Shown here piece by piece: positions 9,378 through 17,312 of a stretch of DNA of 21,390 nt. A model generated the notes under the pieces. It was given only the letters and a program-made list of their open reading frames with translations. It had not been told where the DNA came from and made no database searches. The position numbers were made by a program, and so were the translations under genes. The stretch is taken from the IMG/VR virus record IMGVR_UViG_3300027844_001993, positions 1 to 21,390 of that record; one strand, written 5' to 3'. Every line of letters begins with the position of its first letter. The stretch's first letter is position 1. This DNA is from a virus.

Positions 9378-11425
9378 TATTCGAAACTCTGTCCTACTTT
9401 TAAAGATTTTAATAAATTTAATTTTACCGATGCCGGTGGCATTGGCGGCCCCGTTGGCCCTGATCCACTAGGATGTATATGCTCTGTTACAATATCTATT
9501 ATCTCATCCATAAACTCTTTCATAGTAATTATTAATCCTTTGACTTTTACTTTACCAGCAGTACTTATACTCACTTCTCCCAATAGACCCTGCATTTCGA
9601 CTGCTCCTGTCTGTGTTAATTTAGATGATGATAACAAACTATCAAATGCAACATCTCCTAGTAATGAAGTACCCTTGAGACTTCCTAAACCTGCCACAAA
9701 TACAATTTCATTTAATGCGTCTAGTTTTACATCCCCCAAAGGTTTCATTGAAAAACTTGCTAAGGTTCCCAAGGGACCTAAATGCATTTCAATTCCACCA
9801 GTAAGTAAACCATCTGTAGATTCTATTCCTATTTTACCTGCAAATGCAGTTGTTTTATGCGAATAACCGGCTGTCGCGGCTGGCATTACTCCTTGAACAG
9901 TTTGAAATATGGAATCTGTAGCATTAACAGAAAATCCTGCACCTGTTTGATGACTCGCAGAACCTTGAGTATTAAAACTGAGAGATCCTGTCCGCATTGT
10001 CCATTTTCCACCCACCTTATCTGTTTGTTCTCCTACTGTAGTTGAATGTGCGTGTTTTGCATGACGATAAAAATGTGATGAAGTTAAATTAATTTTATTT
10101 GATGCATGTATTTTCGTATTACCACTATTCACAATAACATCATTTCCCGGATTTTGAAGAGAATAACTTCCCTTTCCCATTGCAATCAAATAAGAACTTC
10201 CTATTTTGTCACTTTTATTACCTTTAACATAAACTTCTTGTTTACCATCAATCGTTTCACAGTCTCCTAATTCAATATGTGTATAACGTCCTCCTAAAAT
10301 AATATTATAATAATTATTAACTATTTTATCTACTTTAATTCCTACTTGATGAATTTCTGTAAAGGTTCCTGTACGATGATACCAATGTAGTCTCTCATGT
10401 CCCGGAGTATCATCCATTTCTATAATATGTCCACTTTCTGTTTGATGGACATGATTATAAGGATATAATGCTGCCCAAGGAGGGAAAGGTTCTGACCAAG
10501 TACGGCCTGTAGCACATGCAATGTTTACTTGTCCTTGTTCTCGATTGATTGCTTTTTCATGTACAATACCAGTAATCATTGGGTCAGTATAAATAGAATT
10601 TCCTCGCATTCCCCGAGCTAATCTATTCGTAGTAGGTTCTTTAAGGTAATTTAAATTTCTTGTAGTCGAAATTAACGAATCTGAAATATTCCTATCTAAC
10701 GGAGCTAAACCTGTATCTGGAAAGGTAGACCTGACAGGACTTTCTACTACTTTAACAGTAAATGCTGGACTTTGGGCCGATGGAGAAGATATTAATTGTG
10801 TTACAGAAAAATTAGAATATTCACCCTTTACATGTGCCTCATGAGTTGTAGCTTTTGCTCCTTGTTTAAGTAAAACCTTATCTGATATTTTTAAATCTTG
10901 TGGATGTTGCGTAGGATCTGGAGTAGAATTATGTACAATTGTAGCAGGCTCCCTAGGAACTGCTTGTCCTGAAATTTTACTCTCCATATTATAATTTAAT
11001 TGACGAGGTCCAATTTCATCAGGAAAATCAGGATGTCCTGCTTGTAGAGAATGATCACCATCTGGTAATCTTGGATCAAAAAAACCTTTCTGTAAGTTTT
11101 CACCCTTAGCATCTTTTTCAGGAATACCCCCAAATGTTCCAAAAAACATTGGCTCCTGTGCACTTTCTCCGTCTCTATAAAATCCTAATACCCATGTTCC
11201 TTCTACAGGACCCAATGGGGTTGTTCCCACGCCCGTTTGACTAGCAGAAGTAATAGGTGAAACAGGATATGCCCAAGGTAATGTATCTGTAGGTTGATGT
11301 ACCTTTTCTTCTGTATTCCAACCTAAAATTCTAACTTTACATCTTCCAAGATAAAGAGGATCGTGGCGGTCTTCGACAACTCCTTGCCACCAAATGAATC
11401 CCTCTTTCCCCATAAAATAAGACAT
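9377..11425 (-). CDS. 5: Baseplate hub/central spike protein, gp5-like, without lysozyme domain
   Basis: The N-terminal about 100 residues form the OB-fold domain of gp5/VgrG proteins: WWQGVVEDRHDPLYLGRCKV, ILGWN, LPWAYPVSP and GTWVLGFYRDG followed by MFFGTFGG. A middle segment, HVHQTESGHIIEMDDTPGHE at about 326-345, is the typical gp5/VgrG stretch that leads into the triple-stranded beta-helix; the following region (IVNNYYNIILGG, then EVYVKGNKSDKIGSSY) continues it. The C-terminus, EHIHPSGSGPTGPP, is also typical of phage spike proteins. T4 gp5 carries a lysozyme domain between the OB fold and the helix. Here the corresponding stretch (about 110-290) shows no recognisable lysozyme sequence. 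The product should trimerise at the tail tip and puncture the outer membrane. An SD-like GGAGC lies upstream of the ATG, and the gene follows the gp27-like hub gene by one base. Confidence 0.85.
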   Translation of the reverse strand: MSYFMGKEGFIWWQGVVEDRHDPLYLGRCKVRILGWNTEEKVHQPTDTLPWAYPVSPITSASQTGVGTTPLGPVEGTWVLGFYRDGESAQEPMFFGTFGGIPEKDAKGENLQKGFFDPRLPDGDHSLQAGHPDFPDEIGPRQLNYNMESKISGQAVPREPATIVHNSTPDPTQHPQDLKISDKVLLKQGAKATTHEAHVKGEYSNFSVTQLISSPSAQSPAFTVKVVESPVRSTFPDTGLAPLDRNISDSLISTTRNLNYLKEPTTNRLARGMRGNSIYTDPMITGIVHEKAINREQGQVNIACATGRTWSEPFPPWAALYPYNHVHQTESGHIIEMDDTPGHERLHWYHRTGTFTEIHQVGIKVDKIVNNYYNIILGGRYTHIELGDCETIDGKQEVYVKGNKSDKIGSSYLIAMGKGSYSLQNPGNDVIVNSGNTKIHASNKINLTSSHFYRHAKHAHSTTVGEQTDKVGGKWTMRTGSLSFNTQGSASHQTGAGFSVNATDSIFQTVQGVMPAATAGYSHKTTAFAGKIGIESTDGLLTGGIEMHLGPLGTLASFSMKPLGDVKLDALNEIVFVAGLGSLKGTSLLGDVAFDSLLSSSKLTQTGAVEMQGLLGEVSISTAGKVKVKGLIITMKEFMDEIIDIVTEHIHPSGSGPTGPPMPPASVKLNLLKSLKVGQSFE

Positions 11426-11426
11426 T

Positions 11427-13298
11427 TTATTGTGCTCCTGCTTGATTCGATTGGCTCAACGATATTTGACCAGATTTCTCCGCCTGAGTTTCTTCGGAAC
11501 CTGTTATAAGGTCAGACTTAAAAGAATCTTTTATACACTCAAATTCAAGCGTATATTTTTCTGGAGTAAAATGATGACGCAATTTAGTAACTAAATATTT
11601 TCCACTTAAGTATTTGTGTTCATTGGGTTTAGGTTTTTCCTTACCTCTTTGTACTACATCCATTACAGCCGGTATCTTAAAATCTATCACATCTCCCACC
11701 ATTCTATTTGATCTACCTGGTGATCTAATGAATACTTTAACATTATTAAGCTGTTGAGTTTGAACTATTCTCTGTTGCATCCATTGTTCTACTCTATTAG
11801 GAATAATATTTAAAGGTCCCATAATGTCACCCTCCTTAACAGTTTTTACTCCAATACCATTTTTAAAATGTGGTATTTCACTATGTCCAAAATTTGTAGG
11901 ATAAAAACTTACATGCGCGTCACTAGATCCTAATGCATGTTGATAATCAGTACACAACGGCCCTTTGTCTAGGTGAGCAAATCCATCCGCAAAATTTTTC
12001 TTATCTGCTGCACTTATAATTCTCTCTTTTTCTTCTTCTGAACCATCACTACGAATAATTTTTTCTTTCCTTTGTATGGATCTATCAATATAATTAAAGT
12101 CAGTAGTATCATATTTCATTCTAACTAAATCATGAGTTAATAATTTATTTGCATACATTCCTTTTGTTAAATTTTCTAACACATCAAAATTAGAAGTAAA
12201 TTCATAATTATCCACAGAAACCATTTCCATAGCAGTTCGTTCTGCGGATGTTACTTTTGTATCTGGTGGTTGTTGTAAACGTTTAGGCCACATAGTATAA
12301 GTTTCTTTAGCTCTCTGAGTTCCAAAAGAATATTGTCCTTCCTGTGGACTAGTTCCTGGTGGATCATCTGCAGGTTTCATATATCCCATTCCCCCTCCAG
12401 CAAAAAGAGTTTCTATAGAAATAAAGAAAAACCCTGTAACAGTTTCATAAAATAAAAAAGTTGCTCCAACGGCATGTTGTCCCGCAGATACTGATCTAGA
12501 GGCTAAAAAATCAAAAGCTTTAAATGGTGTTAAATTAGGAATAATCATATTTGTTAAATTTTTTGTAGGCTCAATAAATATTTTTTTAGTACTCCATCTA
12601 AAAAATTCACGATATAGCTGCCGAACTACAGTAGATATTTTTTGTGGTTCTTTTGTACGAGTATTCACAGTAGTTCTCTGTACCTTAGTTTTTAAACTAG
12701 TAATGTATTCCTTTGAAACTCCATGTAATGTATATTCAGTAATTCCTTTTTGTGCACTTGTTTCAGCTCTATCAGTCATTTTGAATATACTAAAAGTTAA
12801 ATCTAACAATCCACTATTTGTAGAACCTTTAAAGGGTCCTGGTCTTTCAACTTCACTCCCTGGCGGACCTGAGGGCTCTCCAACATTTATTTCTTCTAAA
12901 TTTGGCATATTCGCCGTTTTAATTTTTAATGTTAAAGTTTCTTCTCCTATAATTGGCAAAAATTCTGCTAATCCTGTACCATCTAAAATTTTTATTTGCA
13001 TGGTAAGACTAGAAGAAAATAGACTTTCATAAATGCTTATTTCAGAAAAAGTCAATCTTAAATCAATATATCCTCCACCTTTTTTATGTGGGGAATAGAG
13101 GTTACATTCATAAATTTCATACTCCCCAGGAAATCGGGGCATATTTTGCGGAGTGGGCTTTTTAATATCTTTTTGTTTTGCTCTAGCAGGTTCGTTCTGC
13201 ATGTAGGCAAAGGGGCCAGGAGACTTCCGGCGGGGTAATATCCTATCCCCGAAACCTGGAGGCGTATCATCATCTGTATGTGGATTTCTTGTGACCAT
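11427..13298 (-). CDS. 27: Baseplate hub protein, gp27-like
   Basis: The 623-aa protein is longer than T4 gp27 (about 391 aa), but its layout suits a hub protein that forms the trimeric torus under the tail tube. After a proline-rich, charged N-terminus (about 1-60) comes GEYEIYECNLYSPHKKGG and SEISIYESLFSSSLTMQIKI, then DGTGLAEFLPIIGEETLTLK, resembling the first barrel of gp27/VgrG-type hubs. Further on are TNMIIPNLTPFKAFDFLASR and, near the C-terminus, MVGDVIDFKIP and LSGKYLVTKLRHHFTPEKYT, the second barrel. It is directly upstream of gp5, its expected binding partner, with the two genes nearly abutting. No good ribosome site precedes the start, so coupling to gp53 is likely. Assignment rests on pattern and context rather than strong identity. 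Confidence 0.7.
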   Translation of the reverse strand: MVTRNPHTDDDTPPGFGDRILPRRKSPGPFAYMQNEPARAKQKDIKKPTPQNMPRFPGEYEIYECNLYSPHKKGGGYIDLRLTFSEISIYESLFSSSLTMQIKILDGTGLAEFLPIIGEETLTLKIKTANMPNLEEINVGEPSGPPGSEVERPGPFKGSTNSGLLDLTFSIFKMTDRAETSAQKGITEYTLHGVSKEYITSLKTKVQRTTVNTRTKEPQKISTVVRQLYREFFRWSTKKIFIEPTKNLTNMIIPNLTPFKAFDFLASRSVSAGQHAVGATFLFYETVTGFFFISIETLFAGGGMGYMKPADDPPGTSPQEGQYSFGTQRAKETYTMWPKRLQQPPDTKVTSAERTAMEMVSVDNYEFTSNFDVLENLTKGMYANKLLTHDLVRMKYDTTDFNYIDRSIQRKEKIIRSDGSEEEKERIISAADKKNFADGFAHLDKGPLCTDYQHALGSSDAHVSFYPTNFGHSEIPHFKNGIGVKTVKEGDIMGPLNIIPNRVEQWMQQRIVQTQQLNNVKVFIRSPGRSNRMVGDVIDFKIPAVMDVVQRGKEKPKPNEHKYLSGKYLVTKLRHHFTPEKYTLEFECIKDSFKSDLITGSEETQAEKSGQISLSQSNQAGAQ

Positions 13299-13309
13299 GA
13301 ATTAATCTT

Positions 13310-13888
13310 TTATAATAATTTATTTACATGTTCCGTGAATATCATAGACGCAAATTGTTTTTTAATTAGCTTAATATCCCGTTTAGCTTCATTTAATTTA
13401 TTTTCAAACTCATAATAATATACAATCCCTCTGTCAGTATCCGGCAAGGAAGTATAAGTGTCAAAATCACACGTTATCTTGTATTCTGGTATAGGATCAT
13501 TTGGACCCTTTTGTTCAACTCTATGTCTGAGAGTACGTTCATAATGGTGTATTTCTTGTTGGGCAAATGGAACAGAACCATATTTAGCTTCTAAATAAGA
13601 AATAAATTCTCTTGTTCCTAAAGGCCAATCCCAAATAGGGTTATGCATTTCATTCATAATAAAAATTAACCAAGTAAATTTTACATCACCATAAATTTTT
13701 TCGGCCGTTACATCCGGTCTTTCATTTTCTGGTATGGAATATGGTTGAAATTGAACTATATCATCCAAAAGAACATCTTTAATTTTTGTCCTATTCATAA
13801 TATCAACCGCGATTTTCAATTTTGTGGGCTCGCGTACTCCTGAAACATTATAAGAAATTTTTGGGTAATGTGAAAAAAATTCTGACAT
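13310..13888 (-). CDS. 53: Baseplate wedge subunit gp53
   Basis: The 192-aa length matches T4 gp53 (196 aa), the wedge protein that clamps adjacent wedges and binds around gp48 and gp27 at the hub. The diagnostic segment is at about 60-95: PDVTAEKIYGDVKFTWLIFI, MNEMHNPIWDWPLGTREF. In T4 the equivalent reads ANAIYGNPQLYWVLLMCND followed by a tryptophan-bearing turn. The C-terminal helix (YYEFENKLNEAKRDIKLIKK) matches the family's end. A ribosome site AAGGAAA lies about 10 nt before the ATG. The gene starts two bases after the gp48-like stop and is followed by the hub gene, a standard order in T4-like baseplate operons. Confidence 0.88.
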   Translation of the reverse strand: MSEFFSHYPKISYNVSGVREPTKLKIAVDIMNRTKIKDVLLDDIVQFQPYSIPENERPDVTAEKIYGDVKFTWLIFIMNEMHNPIWDWPLGTREFISYLEAKYGSVPFAQQEIHHYERTLRHRVEQKGPNDPIPEYKITCDFDTYTSLPDTDRGIVYYYEFENKLNEAKRDIKLIKKQFASMIFTEHVNKLL

Positions 13889-13890
13889 TT

Positions 13891-14703
13891 TTAATAATTT
13901 CCTTGTTTTCCGCTAACTAGTTCTCTATACAATACGTTTATTTCCGTAAAGGATAATTTCATTTCTATACTTACAGGATTTTGTGTATCTTCAAAAAACA
14001 ATACAGTATCTTGTGTAGTATAATCTAATGCAATGTCTGTTAATACCGATCTTCCTATTTGAAAAAGAGGACTCTCTTCACCTTCTGGTAATTTTGATCC
14101 ATTAATATAAAATTCTATTACAAATTCATCAGGATAACCAAACATTCCCATAGGTGTATTTTCACTCACTCCTCCCTCATGACTAGGTAGCATTGCCTTT
14201 TTAAACGCTCGGCTGATTCTCGTTATTTTTTTTGAATCAATTTCATTTTTTGGGAACATTTTAAAAGTAAATGAATGATCACGCATAGCTGTTGGGCCTT
14301 TATATGCAGAAACTATAAAAGGATTTAATACTCTACCTGTAGCTCTACCCAAAGCAGCATCCGCAGCACCTCCAGAAATCGTACTGATCACACCGCGAGC
14401 AATTTCTTCAGCTGAAGTCGCTTTGTTCCACATCGCTTTTCCGGCAGCCTTTATCTCATCCATCGTTGTCCCTCCACTTACAGCTGATCTATTCAAAAAA
14501 TCTGATGTTGCCATTCCCATCTCAGCTGTTTCATAGTCTGATTTATAAGCTGTACTCAATGCATCGGGAGGTATATACAACGCAACATCTAAATTCGGTT
14601 CAGACTTATTACCAAATTTAAAAGATCGAAATGAAATCCAATGTTTCAAATCATCATTTCCTAGATCGGTCGGCCAAGTATGTGTATCCGCGTTTTTTGG
14701 CAT
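13891..14703 (-). CDS. 48: Tail tube cap / baseplate protein, gp48-gp54 family (gp48-like)
   Basis: This 270-aa protein is shorter than T4 gp48 (364 aa). The second half carries the family pattern: SFTFKMFPKNEIDSKKITRI (about 143-162), a helix ending KKAMLPS, a loop, GMFGYPDEFVIEFYINGSK, IGRSVLTDIALDYT and VSIEMKLSFTEINVLYREL at the end. gp48 and gp54 share this fold and sit on top of the hub to start tube polymerisation; I favour gp48 because gp53 follows directly, but gp54 is possible. The N-terminal half is Ala/Gly-rich helix (GVISTISGGAADAALGRATG). It is the first gene of the minus-strand operon, with TAAGGA as ribosome site and a T4 late promoter core about 40 bp upstream. Confidence 0.72.
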   Translation of the reverse strand: MPKNADTHTWPTDLGNDDLKHWISFRSFKFGNKSEPNLDVALYIPPDALSTAYKSDYETAEMGMATSDFLNRSAVSGGTTMDEIKAAGKAMWNKATSAEEIARGVISTISGGAADAALGRATGRVLNPFIVSAYKGPTAMRDHSFTFKMFPKNEIDSKKITRISRAFKKAMLPSHEGGVSENTPMGMFGYPDEFVIEFYINGSKLPEGEESPLFQIGRSVLTDIALDYTTQDTVLFFEDTQNPVSIEMKLSFTEINVLYRELVSGKQGNY

Positions 14704-14742
14704 TTTTTCCTTAATTATAACTGTTATTTTTAAACATCTATA

Positions 14743-14750
14743 TATTTATA
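14743..14750 (-). promoter_or_regulatory. T4-type late promoter core TATAAATA for the baseplate operon
   Basis: On the minus strand the sequence reads TATAAATA, an exact match to the single-element T4 late promoter recognised by gp55 with gp33 and the sliding clamp. A transcript starting roughly 10-13 nt downstream would have a leader of about 25-30 nt that contains the TAAGGA ribosome site of the gp48-like gene. The element overlaps the ATG of the divergent gp4 gene. The same octamer occurs by chance inside genes elsewhere in this AT-rich window, so position is the main support. Confidence 0.65.
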
Positions 14751-15184
14751 TGGCATACAAAGGAAAGTTTCGCCCACAAAATTATAAAAAATATAAGGGT
14801 GATTATACTAAAATTATTTATCGATCTGGTTGGGAGTTAAAATTCATGAAATACCTGGATCGTCAACCTAAAGTCTTGCTATGGTCAAGTGAAGAAGTTA
14901 TTATTCCGTATAAATCTCCTATTGATAATAAATGGCATCGATATTATCCTGATTTTTGGGTTAAAACCTCTAAAAATGAAACTCTAATTGAAATCAAACC
15001 TAAGAAACAGACTAAACCACCTAAACAACTCAAAGAAACTTTAAAACATAGAAGAAGATTTTTAAAGGAAGTAAGGGTTTGGGGAATCAATGAAGCAAAA
15101 TGGAAAGCCGCGGCAGAATTTTGTGAACAAAAGGGTTGGAAATGGCAAATCATGACTGAGGATACTTTAACAATTACTAAATAG
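14750..15184 (+). CDS. 4: Head completion protein gp4 (PD-(D/E)XK / TnsA-like nuclease fold)
   Basis: The 144-aa protein closely follows T4 gp4 (about 150 aa): KGKFRPQNYKKYKGDYTKII, YRSGWELKFMKYLD, LWSSEEVIIPYKSPIDNKWH, RYYPDFWVKT and LIEIKPKKQ. gp4 is needed to complete DNA-filled heads before tail joining and belongs to a nuclease superfamily. The putative catalytic set is visible: Glu29 (GWELKF), Asp68 (YPDFW), Glu81 and Lys83 (EIK). The start is fixed by alignment with T4's MARTYQGRF. No Shine-Dalgarno sequence precedes the ATG; the 46-bp upstream spacer is almost entirely A and T, so translation may be leaderless or rely on an unstructured leader. It is the first gene of the plus-strand block. 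Confidence 0.92.
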   Translation: MAYKGKFRPQNYKKYKGDYTKIIYRSGWELKFMKYLDRQPKVLLWSSEEVIIPYKSPIDNKWHRYYPDFWVKTSKNETLIEIKPKKQTKPPKQLKETLKHRRRFLKEVRVWGINEAKWKAAAEFCEQKGWKWQIMTEDTLTITK

Positions 15185-15217
15185 TTCCAGTATCTAAAAC
15201 AATAATAAAAGAAAAAT

Positions 15218-15829
15218 ATGGCATTACCTTTATTAGCTCTCTTAGCACAAACTATTCGTGCCGGTCTTGTTGCATTAAGAACAAAAACCGCAGCCGGTTG
15301 GTTCAGAAAACTTGTTAAAGAAACGGTAGTAAGAACTACCTTAAGTGAATATAGATCCCCGGGGAAACTATTATCAAGGAGTAATAAAACTGTAGCTTGG
15401 AAAAGAGGTAGTATGTATTTTTTCAAGTATGATCCAAAACATAAAGAAACACTTCCGTTTTATGATACTTTTCCTTTGGTGATTCCCATTGAAAGATATT
15501 CTGATGGATTTTTAGGTATCAATTTTCATTATCTATATCCTAAAGATAGAGCTATATTATTAGATCAGCTTCAGGTGTTTGCTAATAATGACAAATTAGA
15601 TGAAACAACTAGATTACGTATGACATATAGAAGCTTAGGAAATTTTACAAGACTTAAAAGAGCAAAACCATGTATTCACAGATATTTAGATATGCATATG
15701 AGATCGGCAATGGTTCCTGTTAATGCTGATGAATGGGGAACGGCTCTGTTTTTACCTGTAGAACGATTTAAAAAAATGAATAAAACAATGGTTTGGATGG
15801 ATAGTAAATCCAAATACATAACATCATAA
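15218..15829 (+). CDS. Conserved T4-like phage protein (203 aa), function unassigned
   Basis: The stretch MYFFKYDPKHKETLPFYDTF, PLVIPIERYSDGFLGINFHY and LYPKDRAILLDQL (about 66-117) is a pattern I associate with a conserved protein of marine T4-like phages, usually listed only as a structural or hypothetical protein. The N-terminal about 30 residues are hydrophobic/basic (ALPLLALLAQTIRAGLVALR) and could be an amphipathic helix rather than a true signal peptide. The C-terminal half is basic (RLKRAKPCIHRYLDMHMRSA), suggesting contact with nucleic acid. It follows gp4 by 33 bp with only a weak purine-rich ribosome site. Its neighbours (head completion and tail tube fold) suggest a role in virion assembly or packaging, but no activity can be read from it. 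Confidence 0.65.
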   Translation: MALPLLALLAQTIRAGLVALRTKTAAGWFRKLVKETVVRTTLSEYRSPGKLLSRSNKTVAWKRGSMYFFKYDPKHKETLPFYDTFPLVIPIERYSDGFLGINFHYLYPKDRAILLDQLQVFANNDKLDETTRLRMTYRSLGNFTRLKRAKPCIHRYLDMHMRSAMVPVNADEWGTALFLPVERFKKMNKTMVWMDSKSKYITS

Positions 15830-15843
15830 AGAAGGATAAAATT

Positions 15844-16494
15844 ATGCCAGATGCCGGACCCTTTAATCCAGATAGCTTTTTAAATAAAGCAGATAATCTT
15901 GGTGGACTTGCTAAAAATAGTAGATTTTCTGTTTCAATTACTCCTCCCACAAAACTAGTCACCGGAAATCGGGCTGAGGTTTGGTCTTTCCTTTGTAGAA
16001 GCGCAGAAATTCCAGCAATGGCTCAACAGACAACAGAAGATAGGATTTATGGTATAGAAGTTATGAAGCCATACGGTGTTACATTTGAACCTGTGACTTT
16101 AAGTTTTTTTAATACTAATGATTTTTCTCCACGTAAATTTTGGGAAGATTGGTTAGATCATATTCAACCAGCAAAATCAAGGAATATGGCATATTATGAT
16201 GATATGGTTGGAGACATAAAAATATATCATTATTCAGATCACGCGAAGCAACCGGTACCCTCTTATGAAAATTATTATTGCCAGCTCATAGAAGCTTGGC
16301 CACTTTCTATAGGAGAATCAGAACTCGACTGGGAACAAGATGAGGTTAATGGTGCAGCTTTTGATGTTCAACTACAATATAAATATTGGACGAGAAGTGA
16401 CGGACCCGGATCAAGCTCAAGCGGCGGATCCACAAGAGTGGATCCTAACAAGACCTACGAGCAGAACTATGGACGGGGTAATCCTCATCTTTAA
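15844..16494 (+). CDS. Tail-tube-fold protein (gp19-like or gp54-type tube initiator)
   Basis: The 216-aa protein has the pattern of T4 tail tube proteins: FSVSITPP, then WSFLCRSAEIPAMAQQTTED, YGVTFEPVTLSFFNTNDFSP, KFWEDWLDHIQP, NYYCQLIEAWPLSIGESELD and FDVQLQYKYW. T4 gp19 shows FQVEISY, FQCKATALPA, WTVTVMND, FVDWQ, LWPTNVGELQLDW and FEVTLALDYWE in the same order. A Ser/Gly-rich tail of about 35 residues (DGPGSSSSGGSTRVDPNK) extends beyond the fold. gp19 itself is normally encoded beside the sheath gene gp18, which is not seen here, so this copy beside hub-assembly genes may be the gp54-type initiator that shares the same barrel. The start has a good ribosome site (GAAGGA, 7 nt). Confidence 0.75.
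   Translation: MPDAGPFNPDSFLNKADNLGGLAKNSRFSVSITPPTKLVTGNRAEVWSFLCRSAEIPAMAQQTTEDRIYGIEVMKPYGVTFEPVTLSFFNTNDFSPRKFWEDWLDHIQPAKSRNMAYYDDMVGDIKIYHYSDHAKQPVPSYENYYCQLIEAWPLSIGESELDWEQDEVNGAAFDVQLQYKYWTRSDGPGSSSSGGSTRVDPNKTYEQNYGRGNPHL
16378..16385 (+). promoter_or_regulatory. Possible T4 late promoter core upstream of gp26
   Basis: TATAAATA on the plus strand lies inside the C-terminal coding part of the tube-fold gene, about 140 bp before gp26. T4 late promoters often lie inside the preceding gene. It is in the sense direction for gp26 and the tape-measure gene, but the octamer also occurs in antisense positions at 4897-4904 and 10588-10595, so chance is possible. Confidence 0.3.
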
Positions 16495-16523
16495 TTATTA
16501 ATTATGAATTATAGGAGAATATT

Positions 16524-17255
16524 ATGTCTTTACCAAAAGTAGCAACGCCTACTTATGAATTGACAATCCCTTCTACGGGACAAAAAATTAAATACAGACC
16601 TTTTCTTGTAAAAGAAGAAAAGGTGTTAATGATGGCAGCTGAACAAGGAGGTGCACATATAACCAAAGCAATAAAAGATGTTTTGAATGCATGTTCAGAA
16701 AGTAAAGTTAATCTTAAAACCCTTGCACCATTTGATATTGAATATTTCTTTTTACAACTTAGAGGAAAGTCTGTTGGGGATCAAATATCAATTAGACTTA
16801 AAAAACCAGATTCAATAGAATGTGAAGAAGAAAATTGTGAACAACTCTGTACAGTAGACCTTAATGTTGCTGATATAGAAGTAGATACTTCCAAAGTAAG
16901 TAATGGTAAGATAAACATTACAAAAGATATTGGTATAAAATTAAAATATCCTGAACTTGATAACATGCAAAAATTTATTACTTCAGGTACAGACCCAACT
17001 GCTGATGAAATATTTAAATTAATTACTGAATCTATTGAATATATTTGGGAAGGTGAAGAGATATATAAGTCAAGAGATACCACTAAAACGGAATTAAATG
17101 ATTTTATCGAATCACTTAATTCAGAACAATTTGGTAGAATTAGAAGTTTTTTTGAAGATATGCCTAGACTGAGTAAAGATGTTCCATGGACATGTACTAA
17201 ATGTGGAAAATCTACGACAGTAACACTTCAGGGGATTGATTCTTTTTTCGGATAG
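16524..17255 (+). CDS. 26: Baseplate hub assembly protein gp26 (zero-frame product)
   Basis: The 243-aa protein fits the T4 gp26 baseplate family (T4 gp26 about 208 aa): PKVATPTYELTIPSTGQKIK, YRPFLVKEEKVLMMAAEQGG and FDIEYFFLQLRGKSVGD. gp26 is required to assemble the central hub and is not clearly a virion component. Five cysteines look like a metal site: Cys100, Cys105 and Cys109 (ECEEENCEQLC) and the C-terminal pair Cys224/Cys227 (WTCTKCGK). The ATG has an AGGAG ribosome site 7 nt upstream. The gene ends in GIDSFFG. Just before the stop, the sequence T TTT TTC allows a -1 shift into a 67-codon extension, giving a predicted 309-aa fusion spanning 16524-17452. This matches the tail assembly chaperone arrangement, in which the longer form helps load the tape-measure protein encoded next. 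Confidence 0.87.
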   Translation: MSLPKVATPTYELTIPSTGQKIKYRPFLVKEEKVLMMAAEQGGAHITKAIKDVLNACSESKVNLKTLAPFDIEYFFLQLRGKSVGDQISIRLKKPDSIECEEENCEQLCTVDLNVADIEVDTSKVSNGKINITKDIGIKLKYPELDNMQKFITSGTDPTADEIFKLITESIEYIWEGEEIYKSRDTTKTELNDFIESLNSEQFGRIRSFFEDMPRLSKDVPWTCTKCGKSTTVTLQGIDSFFG

Positions 17256-17312
17256 CGCTGAGTCATGACTCCTTGGCGAATCATTTTCAAACAAACTTCG
17301 CCATGATTCAGC
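17243..17312 (+). promoter_or_regulatory. Programmed -1 ribosomal frameshift signal in gp26
   Basis: The slippery heptamer T TTT TTC occupies 17243-17249 in the correct phase of the gp26 frame (codons TCT TTT TTC GGA TAG). After a 7-nt spacer, 17257-17267 (GCTGAGTCATG) pairs without mismatch to 17302-17312 (CATGATTCAGC): 11 bp with one G-U. Inside it, 17276-17280 (GCGAA) pairs with 17297-17301 (TTCGC), leaving an 8-nt bulge and a 16-nt loop. The bulged ACTCC (17268-17272) can also pair with GGAGT at 17322-17326, which would make a pseudoknot. Heptamer, spacer and structure together are the known layout of bacterial and phage -1 frameshift sites. Confidence 0.82.

Noticed and set aside
9540-9866. 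Plus-strand open frame of 108 codons
   Set aside because: It is opposite the gp5 beta-helix coding region, has no ribosome site and a composition typical of an antisense shadow.
10588-10595. TATAAATA on the plus strand inside gp5
   Set aside because: Antisense, with no downstream plus-strand gene in reach.
14944-15426. Minus-strand open frame of 160 codons opposite gp4
   Set aside because: gp4 is firmly identified on the plus strand and the antisense product has no family features.
17260-17271. Perfect 12-bp palindrome GAGTCATGACTC as a protein-binding operator
   Set aside because: It is better explained as part of the frameshift stem arm and its bulge; no promoter lies nearby.
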